Assembly (NCBI RefSeq): GCF_904848625.1
Contig: NZ_CAJHCP010000003.1
Coordinates: forward strand, 434,001-498,000
Direction: 5' to 3'
Source of the DNA: Paraburkholderia metrosideri
GTDB lineage: Bacteria; Pseudomonadota; Gammaproteobacteria; Burkholderiales; Burkholderiaceae
DNA: 64,000 bases
Position numbers and translations under genes: made by a program. The notes beneath the pieces are model-generated. The model ran no database searches, was not told the DNA's origin, and saw only the letters and a program-made list of their open reading frames with translations. Of the stretch, positions 1 through 9,056 are shown piece by piece. The stretch's first letter is position 1; every line of letters starts with the position of its first letter.

Positions 1-1
1 C

Positions 2-1216
2 AAACAGATGGTCGACGCGGCCGACGGCCCGCCGATGCTCACCGAAGCAGGCGCGCTACTCGCGCTCGCAACCGAGCGGCTTCTCGCTTACCTCACTGCG
101 CGTTACGACGTCACCGTGCTCCGCGGGCGCGAGATCGACAAAGTTCGGCGCCTTAAAAACGGTGGCTTCGAGATCGACTATCACGACGTGGATAATGCGT
201 CCTCCCTCAGCACGGTGTCGGCCGACACCGTCGTGATGAATCTGGGCGGCCTTCAGCGGGTCGGCGAAATCGACGAACTATGTCGCGGGCTTGGTCTGCC
301 TCCGCCGGACGCCGACGTCAGAACTTACGTGTCTGACGATGTTCTCAGCCTGACGACAACACAACTGGCGGATGAATTCTCGACCGATCTCTCACAACAG
401 GGAACAGGGCGCAAAAAGCGCATTACGGTCGTTGGTGGGTCACATAGCGCATTCACAACGGTTGATCGTCTCGCGATGGAATTGGGAAGCGAGGGGCTGG
501 AAGAGATTACCGTCATTCATCGATCTCCCGTTCGTTTGTTTTTCGAAACCATCGAGGAGGCGCGTGCCACCGGCTATGTAGTCGACGAAGCAAACGACGT
601 TTGTCCCGTTACCAAACGAGTCAATCGTGCGGGTGGTTTGCGCTATCGGGCTTTCGATATCGCGCGTTCGATCATGGCTACCGGTCATGTGCCAGGCACG
701 ATGCCGCACGTCGAACTGATCGAACCCGACTCGAGCGAAGACGCCTGGCTGCGAGCACGTGATTGCCTGCGTGAATCGATCGCGGTCATTCACGGCGCAG
801 GCTACGGTCCCAACATGTCTGTACTCGTCGATCATCGGGACACCCCGATCGCGCTTCAGCTCGGCCAGGGCGGAGTGGTCTCGGACAGATTCGGCTGCCC
901 ATTCGACGCGAACGGCGACCTGATACAAGGACTGTTCTCATTCGGACTGGGCTCGGGATTTCGCCCCGACGAGCAGATTCGCCGGGAAACCGGTTTCGAA
1001 GCGGCGTTTCGCGGACGCATCTATGGCGTGTGGGCGTTTCACCATGATTTCGGCGGTCGCGTGCTAAACGGCGTACTGGAAGCGTTGGCGGCGGTGCCGG
1101 TCGTTGCGTTCACGCGCGAAGCGGTGGTTTTGCAGGACGAGCACGGCGTCATCCCGGAAGTGGCACAGCTAACGGCATGCGACGCGCCGGCCCAGGCCGT
1201 GTCTCCACAAACCTGA
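2..1216 (+). CDS. FAD/NAD(P)-binding oxidoreductase-like protein, 5' end outside the window
   Basis: The frame is open to the left edge, so the ATG at 8 is probably internal and the N-terminal dinucleotide-binding part is missing. About 400 residues are visible. A segment ending in VVMNLGG near residue 78 and a second Rossmann-like segment, ITVVGGSHSAFTTVDRL (about residues 138-154), resemble two-dinucleotide-fold flavoproteins of the FAD/NAD(P)-binding and lysine-monooxygenase-like kind. No substrate can be read from the sequence. It lies upstream of a GT4 gene on the same strand, at the edge of the exopolysaccharide cluster, and may or may not belong to it. The flavoprotein call is moderate; any narrower function would be a guess. 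Confidence 0.6.
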   Translation, partial: KQMVDAADGPPMLTEAGALLALATERLLAYLTARYDVTVLRGREIDKVRRLKNGGFEIDYHDVDNASSLSTVSADTVVMNLGGLQRVGEIDELCRGLGLPPPDADVRTYVSDDVLSLTTTQLADEFSTDLSQQGTGRKKRITVVGGSHSAFTTVDRLAMELGSEGLEEITVIHRSPVRLFFETIEEARATGYVVDEANDVCPVTKRVNRAGGLRYRAFDIARSIMATGHVPGTMPHVELIEPDSSEDAWLRARDCLRESIAVIHGAGYGPNMSVLVDHRDTPIALQLGQGGVVSDRFGCPFDANGDLIQGLFSFGLGSGFRPDEQIRRETGFEAAFRGRIYGVWAFHHDFGGRVLNGVLEALAAVPVVAFTREAVVLQDEHGVIPEVAQLTACDAPAQAVSPQT

Positions 1217-1615
1217 ACGTTACGGTCGCTGTCTACGGACAGCGTTGCGTAGAGTCCTCAGTCATAAACCCGCTCGACGGGTTTGACGAGGGGTAACTCG
1301 CCTGCTCCGTGGCGCTTGGACCTTTGAAGTCTTTCGTTCGGCCATAGTGGATTGTGGTGCAGCGCACTGAGAATCACACTACCAGAAAGCACTATTTGCC
1401 TGAGTGTTCGCATGATGGCTCCGCGGAGCAAAGCGAACCGTGCATCCCAAGGTTCTTCGAGAACGTGGCAGACGGGACCGCATGGCTTTTGAACCCGCGA
1501 GCTCTCACGTGGTGAGAACAGGGGTCTGCAGATACGTGCCGCCAAACGATATTTGATCAACCGTGGGCCGTGTTGTCCCCGCGGCCCATACGCATTGTCT
1601 CCGTCAGGACTATCC
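1217..1615. other. Intergenic region upstream of the GT4 gene
   Basis: No convincing gene. The 12-bp palindrome GCTCCGCGGAGC lies at 1418-1429, and CTCAC-gtg-GTGAG lies near 1505-1517. A promoter for the GT4 gene would be expected here, but I see no clear -35/-10 pair. Confidence 0.4.
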
Positions 1616-2818
1616 ATGAAATCGTTCTCCACGCTGTCAGGATCTGAAACAACCGATCTGCACCAACCGCTCTCGCACGAAAGCGCCATACCCGACGCGA
1701 AAGTCGACGCCAGAATCGTGTGGTTCATGGGGCCTCGGTCCGCCGGCCTGACCGGAGTCGGTCAACATAGCCTCGCGCTGGCTGCGGCTTTGAGCAAATA
1801 TACAAACTTCAAGGTTGAAACCGTCGACATCGACGCGAAACCTCGCTCGTTTAAACGTTACTGGAATCAATTCGTGCGGTATCCGTTGCACGCGTTCCGC
1901 GTGGCGCGCTCTACTGACATGATCATCCTCTACGCGGAAGATCTGAGCTTCCTGATTCCGATCATCCACTTGGCCGGTGGCCGGGTGTGCCTGATGTTCC
2001 ATCATGTGCAACTTCCGGGGCACGCTCGCGGTCTGGTGGAAAGACTCAAATCACTCTATGTTCAGATGTTCCTTCCGCTGGCCCCCAAAGCGGATCTCGT
2101 GCTAGTGGAAGGCCCTGCGGCCGCCAAAGACCTGATCGAAGTTGCGCCAGTGAATCCGGAGCGCATCAAGATCGTCCCCTGCCCGTTCGAAGACAAATAT
2201 TCCCCGCTCGATGCAGCGACGCCAGCTGAAACTCGCGCTCAGGCGCGAAGCATTCTGAAAGAACGCCTGGGTTTGGAAATCGGCAACGCGCTGATGTTAC
2301 TCAACGTCGGCTCCGACGAGACTCGCAAGAACAACCTCACCTTGTTCCAGGCACTGGCCAAACTTCAGCGCAAAGACCTTCTACTGGTTCGCGTCGGCAA
2401 AGCGTTCAACGCCACGAATCGAATGGAATGCAAAACGCTCGCTGATACCTCCGGAATCAACGTTCACTTTGCCGACTCCGTTAGCGAAGAGGATCTCGGA
2501 TATTTTTATCAGGCGGCGGACATCTACGTGTCGGCGACGCTGCACGAAGGTTTTGGCCGCACTGTAATCGAAGCGCAGATGGCGGGAACTCCGGTTATCG
2601 CTTCGGACATTCCGGTCTTCAGAGGCTCCATGGGCGACACGTTCCTCGCAGTTAAAAATCCAACCAACCCTGACGAATGGGTCAAGGCAATCAGCAGCCT
2701 GATCGACTCACCTTCCCTGATGGACGAATTGAGGGAAGGTGGAAAAACCAATGCATTGCAGTATTCGCCGGACGTGGTGTGCGACGGCTTGCATCGCATT
2801 CTGCTTCGGGCTTTCTGA
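1616..2818 (+). CDS. Glycosyltransferase family 4 (GT-B fold)
   Basis: A 400-residue GT4-type glycosyltransferase, expected to add a sugar from a nucleotide donor to a lipid-linked oligosaccharide on the cytoplasmic face of the inner membrane. The N-terminal half starts with the acceptor-binding fold (GPRSAGLTGVGQHSLALA). The C-terminal half has the donor-site pattern: LNVGSDETRKNN, then YVSATLHEGFGRTVIEAQMA, which carries the E-x7-E element of GT4 enzymes. I chose ATG 1616 over an upstream start at 1553 because AGGAC lies 6-7 bases before it and the upstream extension is not protein-like. It is the only rightward gene in the first 14 kb and converges on the PhyH-like gene. Donor and linkage are unknown. 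Confidence 0.88.
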   Translation: MKSFSTLSGSETTDLHQPLSHESAIPDAKVDARIVWFMGPRSAGLTGVGQHSLALAAALSKYTNFKVETVDIDAKPRSFKRYWNQFVRYPLHAFRVARSTDMIILYAEDLSFLIPIIHLAGGRVCLMFHHVQLPGHARGLVERLKSLYVQMFLPLAPKADLVLVEGPAAAKDLIEVAPVNPERIKIVPCPFEDKYSPLDAATPAETRAQARSILKERLGLEIGNALMLLNVGSDETRKNNLTLFQALAKLQRKDLLLVRVGKAFNATNRMECKTLADTSGINVHFADSVSEEDLGYFYQAADIYVSATLHEGFGRTVIEAQMAGTPVIASDIPVFRGSMGDTFLAVKNPTNPDEWVKAISSLIDSPSLMDELREGGKTNALQYSPDVVCDGLHRILLRAF

Positions 2819-3179
2819 ACGTGGAGGTGCCGGAAAAATGGCACCCGTGGTGATCAAGGTCGGGGGAAGCTCATGCGGATTCCCCCGCCGTTGAAGAGTC
2901 AATATTCGCGGCTTCACCGTGCGTTGCTCGTGCTGGCCTGAATCGCCGCCGACACGTAGGTGCATGCGGTCGTTCTAACGCGTTCGTCAGCGCTTCATGA
3001 CGCCCCTGCGATTCGCAAAGCGTCGCAGTCAAAGAGCCGGCGGTCTATAACAATGCAAAGGCAACCTGTTGTTTCGCCACCGCGCGTATTTGTAGGCGCA
3101 TAAGTACAACGCCATGTCTTTGACTCGCGCGGTGAAAGCAGTTAATTCAGCGTGGTTCGAACGATAAGGGAAAGAATTT
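2819..3179. other. Convergent intergenic region with two hairpins
   Basis: This 361-base gap lies between two convergent genes. It contains GGTGCC/GGCACC (2826-2831 with 2840-2845) and a perfect 8-bp stem CGGGGGAA/TTCCCCCG (2861-2868 with 2880-2887, 11-base loop). Neither has a T-run, so they are only candidate terminators. No gene is supported. Confidence 0.4.
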
Positions 3180-4109
3180 CTATATACGTTTGCGGCCTTG
3201 CACCAAAGACCACCAGCGGCGTTTGAAGCCATAATAAAGACGATAAGGATCGATATTATTGCGCCTCGTCAACGCACGATACAGCGCGACGATTTTGCCC
3301 TGGCCTCGCCTCCAGTTAAGTTCAGTCTCGTCCCGAGTCGTCGTATGGTTGAGCCAGTTGAACTCGCGGTATACGGTTGAAATGGTAGCTGGCACATCGA
3401 AGACGACAACATAGGCAATACGCGCAGTTGCGGTGACATTGGGTCCCGCGCCGTGCAACGTACGTCCCAGGTGCATCGTGCATCCGCCTACCGGTATCGG
3501 ACAAAAGACTGCGTCTTCAGGATCGAATCCGTCATAGCATTCAATACCGTGCGAACGCTCCTTGCCCACAAGTTTCCGATGAGGCTGAACGCTCCATCGG
3601 TGCGAACCCGGAATAAAACGCAAACAGCCATTCTCGACGGTAGCCGGTTGCAAAGGCAGCCAGAAACTCACTTCCTGGTAGGTGAATCGTGGATCGTGAA
3701 AAGCTTCGTCCTGATGCCACGGGGTTTCAGGACCGGCGACCGGCGGCTTGTAGAAGAGATGATCTCCCGCAAATCGCGCCTTGGGACCCAGAACCTGCTT
3801 TGCCAGCGCATGAAGACGCTTGTGATAGTCCGTCTTGCGCAAGCGCGAATCGAAATTGCTCGGCATGCTCAACTGAGTGAGTCCAGTAGAAGCCAGCGGG
3901 TTATCACCAATAAAATCGAATAGAGCGCCTTCTTTCGCACCAGCGCCGGCGAAGATAAGCCGCTCACAGATTCCCTTCAGCTCGGAAATTTCTTCTGCAG
4001 ACGCGATGTTCTCGAACGAACTGAAGCCGCGATGACCAAGCGCAGAAATCTGATCTATATCAAGGCCATTTTGTTTGATACGGTCTGGACCGACAGATTT
4101 TGTTTGCAT
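3180..4109 (-). CDS. Phytanoyl-CoA dioxygenase (PhyH) family protein
   Basis: A 309-residue Fe(II)/2-oxoglutarate dioxygenase of the PhyH family. The iron ligands are visible: H132-x-D134 in WHQDEAFHDP, and a distal His at about 219 in HLGRTLHGAGPN. The segment ENGCLRFIPGSHRW is a family hallmark. Members hydroxylate small molecules or lipids; in glycan clusters they may modify a sugar or an acyl substituent, but the substrate here is unknown. An ATG at 4133 is possible, but ATG 4109 has GGAGA about 6 bases upstream and gives the expected N-terminus. It stands alone, with about 500 bases separating it from the upstream acyltransferase gene, so it probably has its own promoter. Confidence 0.88.
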   Translation of the reverse strand: MQTKSVGPDRIKQNGLDIDQISALGHRGFSSFENIASAEEISELKGICERLIFAGAGAKEGALFDFIGDNPLASTGLTQLSMPSNFDSRLRKTDYHKRLHALAKQVLGPKARFAGDHLFYKPPVAGPETPWHQDEAFHDPRFTYQEVSFWLPLQPATVENGCLRFIPGSHRWSVQPHRKLVGKERSHGIECYDGFDPEDAVFCPIPVGGCTMHLGRTLHGAGPNVTATARIAYVVVFDVPATISTVYREFNWLNHTTTRDETELNWRRGQGKIVALYRALTRRNNIDPYRLYYGFKRRWWSLVQGRKRI

Positions 4110-4605
4110 GTCTTCTCCGTTATCTCCGAGCACGCTTTGAATATCTTAGTAACTAGCATTTATAACATCTGTTCGATAGCGCCTATATCGCCGTTTTTTC
4201 GATCGACTAAAAGCAGCGACGACATCATTCCTGTCAAAAAGCTTTCGGTTCAGACGAATGTTCAGACACAGTCAATTAATTAAACCCGGTTACTTATTTA
4301 GAAACTTTGTTCGAAACTGCGCAATTTGAACGGGACGCGTATCTTGTCGTCGAAGGGAGTAAGGGGCCGATTTAATTGCACAGGTAAAACACGATGCTTC
4401 GCGGCCAGCGGATTTTTTTGGCACTCGACGCGGCAATGCCAACCGGAGTGGTCCGGGTAGCAGCCCCGCCTACCGCTGCATTCCCCGCGCGCGCGTCGAT
4501 CAATCGACGACGCGCCTTGAATTCGCAGGTCACCGCTCTTTCAAGGCGTAGAGATACGCCTATTTGCTGCAATGCCAGATGCGACGCTACATGATGCGCT
4601 TACAC
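4110..4605. promoter_or_regulatory. AT-rich leader upstream of the PhyH gene
   Basis: About 496 bases without a supported gene. The part next to the PhyH start (4110-4320) is clearly more AT-rich than the flanking genes and is the likely promoter region for that leftward gene. The rest (4330-4605) is GC-richer; short frames there read as noise. Confidence 0.4.
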
Positions 4606-5634
4606 TCAAACCGCATCATTATCCACCTGACTTGCAACGTCTCTCTTTACGCTCCGGCCGTTCACATTCTTCAAAGCGTAGAGAATCCGTTTTTCTATCA
4701 ACACATGAATCAAACTGCCGGCGACCATGCTCACGACTACGGCAAGTACGAAGTACATCGCCATCGTCCATCCGCCGTTCAACTTCAATATCTTATAAAT
4801 CAATAGATACGCGAGGTTCAACGAGAAGAAATGCGAAAGATAGATGGAATACGAGGCGTCCCCCAGAAACTTGAGTCCGGGAATAATGATCGCGGAGCGC
4901 AATTTCCTGATCGAACTCTCCAATCCAAGGGCGATCGAAAAAACAGCGACCGCAGGCAGCCCGAAATAGACCGAGCGACGTTCCGGCAAGCCGTGATAGT
5001 CAAAGGCAACGAATACGATCAGTGCGCCAATTCCCACGGAAAATAGAGCTGCCTTTTTGTCCATTATTTTGAACAGCAGGGTCCCTACAAGAAACTCCGC
5101 CCAGAAATCATTGAAAATGAACTGCAGGTAGAAATTCTGCGGCACGACGAAAGACAGCCCCCACAGCAGGCCGAGCATGGCGGCAACCGGTCGGCCGCGC
5201 ATTCCCGCTGTCAGCGCGAAAACGATATAGAAGAGGACCTCATATGAAAGCGTCCACCCGACCATGAGCAGCAGCGAGTGATGAGGATCTGGAATCAGCA
5301 GGTACGAACTGACAAGTCCTGGCGGCAGGTCCGTGTGCGTGAAGGCCAGTTTGGGAACCACGAGAAACGCGCACAACGCAATCGTGGAAAATAACCAGTA
5401 CATCGGCAATATACGCACCAGCCGCCGGACCATGAAAGACGGCAGGTGTAACTCCTTGCCCGCAGTGACGAATGACATGATGAAGCCGGAGATAATAAAA
5501 AAGATCTCCACCCCGAATTGGCCGAACTCAAACAGATTGAAAGGGTAATCTCCCGCGACGACGCCCTTCTTCGCGACGTGATACAGGACGACGAGAACCG
5601 CCGCCACTCCTCGAAGGATTTGGATTGTGATCAT
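4606..5634 (-). CDS. Acyltransferase 3 family membrane protein (OafA/YrhL-like)
   Basis: A 342-residue integral membrane O-acyltransferase of the acyltransferase 3 family. It begins with the family N-terminus (QILRGVAAVLVVLYHVAKKG), which includes the R/H elements near residues 8-18, followed by FFIISGFIMSF. About ten hydrophobic segments run to the C-terminus. Such enzymes acetylate or otherwise acylate sugars of exopolysaccharide or O-antigen at the inner membrane. It is flanked by long gaps on both sides, so it is probably transcribed alone. The start ATG has GGAA about 7 bases upstream. The acyl donor and the modified sugar are unknown. Confidence 0.88.
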   Translation of the reverse strand: MITIQILRGVAAVLVVLYHVAKKGVVAGDYPFNLFEFGQFGVEIFFIISGFIMSFVTAGKELHLPSFMVRRLVRILPMYWLFSTIALCAFLVVPKLAFTHTDLPPGLVSSYLLIPDPHHSLLLMVGWTLSYEVLFYIVFALTAGMRGRPVAAMLGLLWGLSFVVPQNFYLQFIFNDFWAEFLVGTLLFKIMDKKAALFSVGIGALIVFVAFDYHGLPERRSVYFGLPAVAVFSIALGLESSIRKLRSAIIIPGLKFLGDASYSIYLSHFFSLNLAYLLIYKILKLNGGWTMAMYFVLAVVVSMVAGSLIHVLIEKRILYALKNVNGRSVKRDVASQVDNDAV

Positions 5635-6217
5635 TTTTATTCCAGTTTACGTTATGGACACCGCCCCGCAACACCATTCGCCGCCTTCGAAACCCTCCCG
5701 GAAGTTGAGAACAGACATTCAGAGGAAACGCCTGACAGCATTTGCAAACCGCCCGAACAGAAAAGCAGAAGATCCGCTGGTCAAAGCGCCTTTCCAGCAA
5801 AGCTTTTTTTGATTCGACGCCATCGGTACGCGCGCAACGATGCATCCGCGCGTAGCCGGACATTGACTTCGGATAATGAGAAGGACGCCTTCAGTCCCCA
5901 TGCCTGCGCTGTACCACACGCCGCTCATCGGGAAATCAGCGCGATGGAAACGACGTACGCCCCGCAAACTGTCGATTACGAGGCGTACGCATTCCTGAAT
6001 TGAATTGACGAAGCCCCCGACGCCATGTTTAACCTGTTTCTTATAGAACACTCGTGCCAACGGGAATAGCTGAAACCGATCAGAAGTTCTAATGTTATCC
6101 TTCCGCTCACCCGATTCCGTAACACCTGCCTGTGGTGCGGAAATTTTTTATAAGCGCGGTGTGGCCCGGTCAGGCCAAAACACCGCGCGAGTAGTCAATG
6201 AAAGAGGCGGTCGACCT
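5635..6217. other. Intergenic region between acyltransferase and GT genes
   Basis: 583 bases without a supported gene. It holds a strong hairpin at its right end (listed separately) and presumably the promoter for the leftward acyltransferase gene near 5635-5800. The short frames crossing it have no recognisable domain. Confidence 0.4.
6154..6188 (-). terminator. Hairpin downstream of the GT gene
   Basis: A perfect 9-bp stem (GCGCGGTGT at 6154-6162 with ACACCGCGC at 6180-6188) encloses a second stem, GGCC/GGCC. On the minus strand it lies 30 bases after the stop of the gene ending at 6218 and is followed by TTATAAAAAATTT, an AT-rich but imperfect tail. It is a probable terminator. Confidence 0.6.
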
Positions 6218-7543
6218 TCAAACCTGTCCACGAGTTGCCAACCCGTCTTCGACACTGCTTTTCACCGGACTGCGCTGCACTACCTCGATCGCCATCGCAG
6301 ACATCTTCCCTTCGCCAGCAATGACGCTCGTCTCCGTTTTCGGAACATAGACAACTGGCCGAAGCAGATCGCCCCATCGGCGCGAAAAAACGGGAAGGCT
6401 GAAATTACGCTCGCAGAAGGCGGCAAACCGCGACGCCGCTTCCAATACCTCATCGAGATCCGCATGGGGATCGCTGAGAAAGCGGCGAAGTCGCGACTCG
6501 TTCATCGCCAGCGCCCCATCTTCGAAATTCAATCCTTCATACGCGGCATCGTTACCAACGGGAACGCAACCGAACGAGACCGCCTCGAGCACCTTCGACT
6601 TGATGCCGCCGCGCAGGAAAGTCGGACATAGCGCGATCGAATTGGGCGTATAAACTTCGGCGAGTGACGGCGCAAAGCCTGCGAACATGACATTGGGCAC
6701 AGGTTCGTACTGGCCGGACATCCGTCCGTAAATGACCAGCGGCAGGTTCAGCTCAAGTTTTTTCCACGACTCCACCAGATATTGGATAGCGAGCCGGTTC
6801 TGCAACTGACTGTCCGCGCCGACGAAAACGAACCTGACAGGACCGACAGGACGCGTCACTGACTTGACCGAGTCGATCGGCGGTGCGATCACATGAATCC
6901 GCTTTTTCATTGCATCCGGAAGGATGCGCTCCAGTGCCGCTGCATCCGTTGTCGAAACCAGTGTCACGGCATTCGACGAAGCCGCTGCCAGCTTCTCATG
7001 TCCCTTCAGCGCCAATTCCTCGTATCTCAACAGCAGGTTGCGGGCCAACCGCGAATTGATCAGCGAGACGATTGACTTGGGGATCGACTTCGCGAGATAG
7101 CCAACAGATAGAGCGAAATCGCCGGTACGCAAAATATTGGCACGCCGCGACATCAAATCGTCGAGGTCGGTGATGATATGACTTAACGGATAGCGCCGGC
7201 GCACGAATGCCGCATAGTCGACCATGCGGATACCATCGAAATAGATGACATCCGGCTTGAACTCGTCAATCGCTTCGATCAGGCGCTTCTTGGCATTGCC
7301 GCTGGAGAACATCGCAACCTGAAGCGCGCAAGGCCTGGCCGTAAGCAGACCTTCGGCGACCCTGAGACCCGCGCGCAGCTTTGAAGCGAGCGTGCCCGTT
7401 TCGAATATCGAGGGAATCTTGAATTCGCGCACGTCTGCGTCCATGCCGATTGCCTGGCGAATGAAACACAAAGTACGTTCACGTCCATTCGACGCCGCCT
7501 GGGGGATATCCCGGGTCATAACCATAAGTACGCGTTTTCTCAT
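6218..7543 (-). CDS. Glycosyltransferase (GT4-like, GT-B fold)
   Basis: A 441-residue cytoplasmic glycosyltransferase. The N-terminus MRKRVLMVMTRDIPQAAS and the segment DVIYFDGIRMVDYA fit the acceptor half of a GT-B enzyme. The segments VRFVFVGADSQLQNRLA and KVLEAVSFGCVPVGNDAAYEG correspond to the donor half, with the conserved Glu of LEAVSFG. It is probably one of the transferases building the exopolysaccharide repeat unit. A hairpin terminator follows it, and 270 bases separate it from the upstream GT gene, so it may have its own promoter. The acceptor and donor sugars cannot be deduced. Confidence 0.82.
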   Translation of the reverse strand: MRKRVLMVMTRDIPQAASNGRERTLCFIRQAIGMDADVREFKIPSIFETGTLASKLRAGLRVAEGLLTARPCALQVAMFSSGNAKKRLIEAIDEFKPDVIYFDGIRMVDYAAFVRRRYPLSHIITDLDDLMSRRANILRTGDFALSVGYLAKSIPKSIVSLINSRLARNLLLRYEELALKGHEKLAAASSNAVTLVSTTDAAALERILPDAMKKRIHVIAPPIDSVKSVTRPVGPVRFVFVGADSQLQNRLAIQYLVESWKKLELNLPLVIYGRMSGQYEPVPNVMFAGFAPSLAEVYTPNSIALCPTFLRGGIKSKVLEAVSFGCVPVGNDAAYEGLNFEDGALAMNESRLRRFLSDPHADLDEVLEAASRFAAFCERNFSLPVFSRRWGDLLRPVVYVPKTETSVIAGEGKMSAMAIEVVQRSPVKSSVEDGLATRGQV

Positions 7544-7773
7544 GAAGCCTCCGAATGGAGATGGTCCTGAATTTGCTCCATCGACCTACGGAATACGTCC
7601 AGATATGATGTTCCGCCATGCCAATGAATAAGCTCTGCTACCGTGCCGTAAAAGTCCACTAGTTTTCCAATACAATTCGCTATGCAAATTAATATTCGTG
7701 TCGGTTGGCGATTCGACCTTCTTGACTCCACTACTTTGAAAACAGATTCGGACCCGATACTTCCCCGCCGCTT

Positions 7774-7810
7774 GCATCGAGATGACTGACGAACGCAGTC
7801 ATCTCGATGC
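7774..7810. repeat. Perfect 15-bp inverted repeat after a GT gene
   Basis: GCATCGAGATGACTG (7774-7788) and its exact complement (7796-7810) flank a 7-base loop. It starts 5 bases past the stop of the leftward gene ending at 7815. The minus strand has no T-run after it, so it may act as a processing or mRNA-stabilising hairpin, or as a Rho-aided terminator. Confidence 0.6.
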
Positions 7811-7814
7811 CTGT

Positions 7815-9056
7815 TTAGCTTCGCATATCCTGATCGGCCTCGACTACCCGCACGCCTGCTCCGCGCCGATCCTGTCTGGCAGCAGACAGCAAAACCGCTT
7901 CGAATTGCTGCAGTTGCCGCCGCGGCAAGAAATGATCGCGTTGCGTGTGACAACGGCGCGCCATGTCCCGATAGAAAGCGGGATCGTCGATGAATCGACG
8001 AATCAACGCTCCGAGGGCCGTAACGTCGCCACGTGGAACGGTCAACTCCGGAAAGGCACTGAATACTTCGGGCAATCCGCCGGAGGTGAACGCAATAGAT
8101 GGCTTGTAAAATTCCCAAGGCTCGAACGCGACCATTCCGAACGGTTCATTCCACATCGACGTCACTACGACCAGATCGACCAACGGGTAAAAGTCTTTCG
8201 CAGCGACGAAACCGTAACGCACGACCGGCACGCCCGGATATTCCGCAATCAGCTGATCCAGAATCTGTTCGTTATCGCGGCCCGCTATATGCACCTCGAT
8301 ATCGCCATTGTTCGCTGCAGCTGCGCCGGCGAAGAACTCGCGAATCCCCTTGGTCGCGTCCGTGCGTCCGATAAAGCCAACCCGGAACGGCTTGCGTGGA
8401 TCGACAGCGGTAGAAGGCGTCGTACTGAACGGCTGTCGCGCGTTATGAATGACGCAGGGTTGCGCACCAACGAAGAAATTCTGCTGGCGATGGCGCTCCA
8501 GTACGAAGTCGCTTACGCCGACCACATTGCCTGCCAGCCTTGAAAACCAGGCCTTCGGAGCCGACGCGGTCCGGCATCCCCGGCATGCCTGCTCACATGC
8601 GCGACCGGCGCGAAACATCGTCGAGGTCGGACATAACAACCAGTAGTCGTGCAGAACATGCACGACCGGAAGCCGCAAACACCAGGCGGCGAGCCAGATT
8701 GCCGGCCCCATTCCCTTGAGGTTGTTCGTGCACAGAGCGTCGACGTCGAGACGCCGCAGATGACGCAGCGCGTAAAAGAATACGAACGGATTGAAGGTAT
8801 CCAGTGCACCGAACAACGCTTTCTTCAGTCCGCTTCGATCGGCATGCGAGAACTGGTTGTAAAGGTTCGAATTCGGCATGCTGTGCACACGAAGACCATC
8901 CACGACGTTAGTCTCGGCAGCACGCGAGTCCGACAACGTGAGAATGGAAACGTCATGCCCGCGGTCACGAAGCTGAACCGCGAGATCGTAGACGACCACT
9001 TCAGTGCCGCCGACGACTTTAGGAGGAAAGCGGTTATTGCACAGGCAGAGTTTCAT
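7815..9056 (-). CDS. Glycosyltransferase family 4
   Basis: A 413-residue GT4 enzyme. The N-terminal motif FPPKVVGGTEVVVYDLAVQL is the glycine-rich loop seen at the start of many GT4 proteins. The C-terminal half contains RVGFIGRTDATKGIREFF and then NEPFGMVAFEPWEFYKPSIA, with the conserved E-x7-E donor-site element. It should add one sugar of the exopolysaccharide repeat unit at the cytoplasmic face. Its start overlaps the end of the flippase gene by 23 bases, which implies co-translation in the order polymerase, flippase, this transferase. The Cys-rich stretch CEQACRGC in the middle recurs in some GT4 subgroups. Sugar specificity is unknown. Confidence 0.88.
   Translation of the reverse strand: MKLCLCNNRFPPKVVGGTEVVVYDLAVQLRDRGHDVSILTLSDSRAAETNVVDGLRVHSMPNSNLYNQFSHADRSGLKKALFGALDTFNPFVFFYALRHLRRLDVDALCTNNLKGMGPAIWLAAWCLRLPVVHVLHDYWLLCPTSTMFRAGRACEQACRGCRTASAPKAWFSRLAGNVVGVSDFVLERHRQQNFFVGAQPCVIHNARQPFSTTPSTAVDPRKPFRVGFIGRTDATKGIREFFAGAAAANNGDIEVHIAGRDNEQILDQLIAEYPGVPVVRYGFVAAKDFYPLVDLVVVTSMWNEPFGMVAFEPWEFYKPSIAFTSGGLPEVFSAFPELTVPRGDVTALGALIRRFIDDPAFYRDMARRCHTQRDHFLPRRQLQQFEAVLLSAARQDRRGAGVRVVEADQDMRS

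Noticed and set aside
1258-1728. 156-residue leftward frame upstream of the GT4 gene
   Set aside because: It overlaps the GT4 start, lacks a good ribosome-binding site and has a random composition.
5518-6003. 161-residue rightward frame
   Set aside because: It begins inside the acyltransferase gene on the opposite strand and runs into non-coding DNA; no ribosome-binding site or domain.
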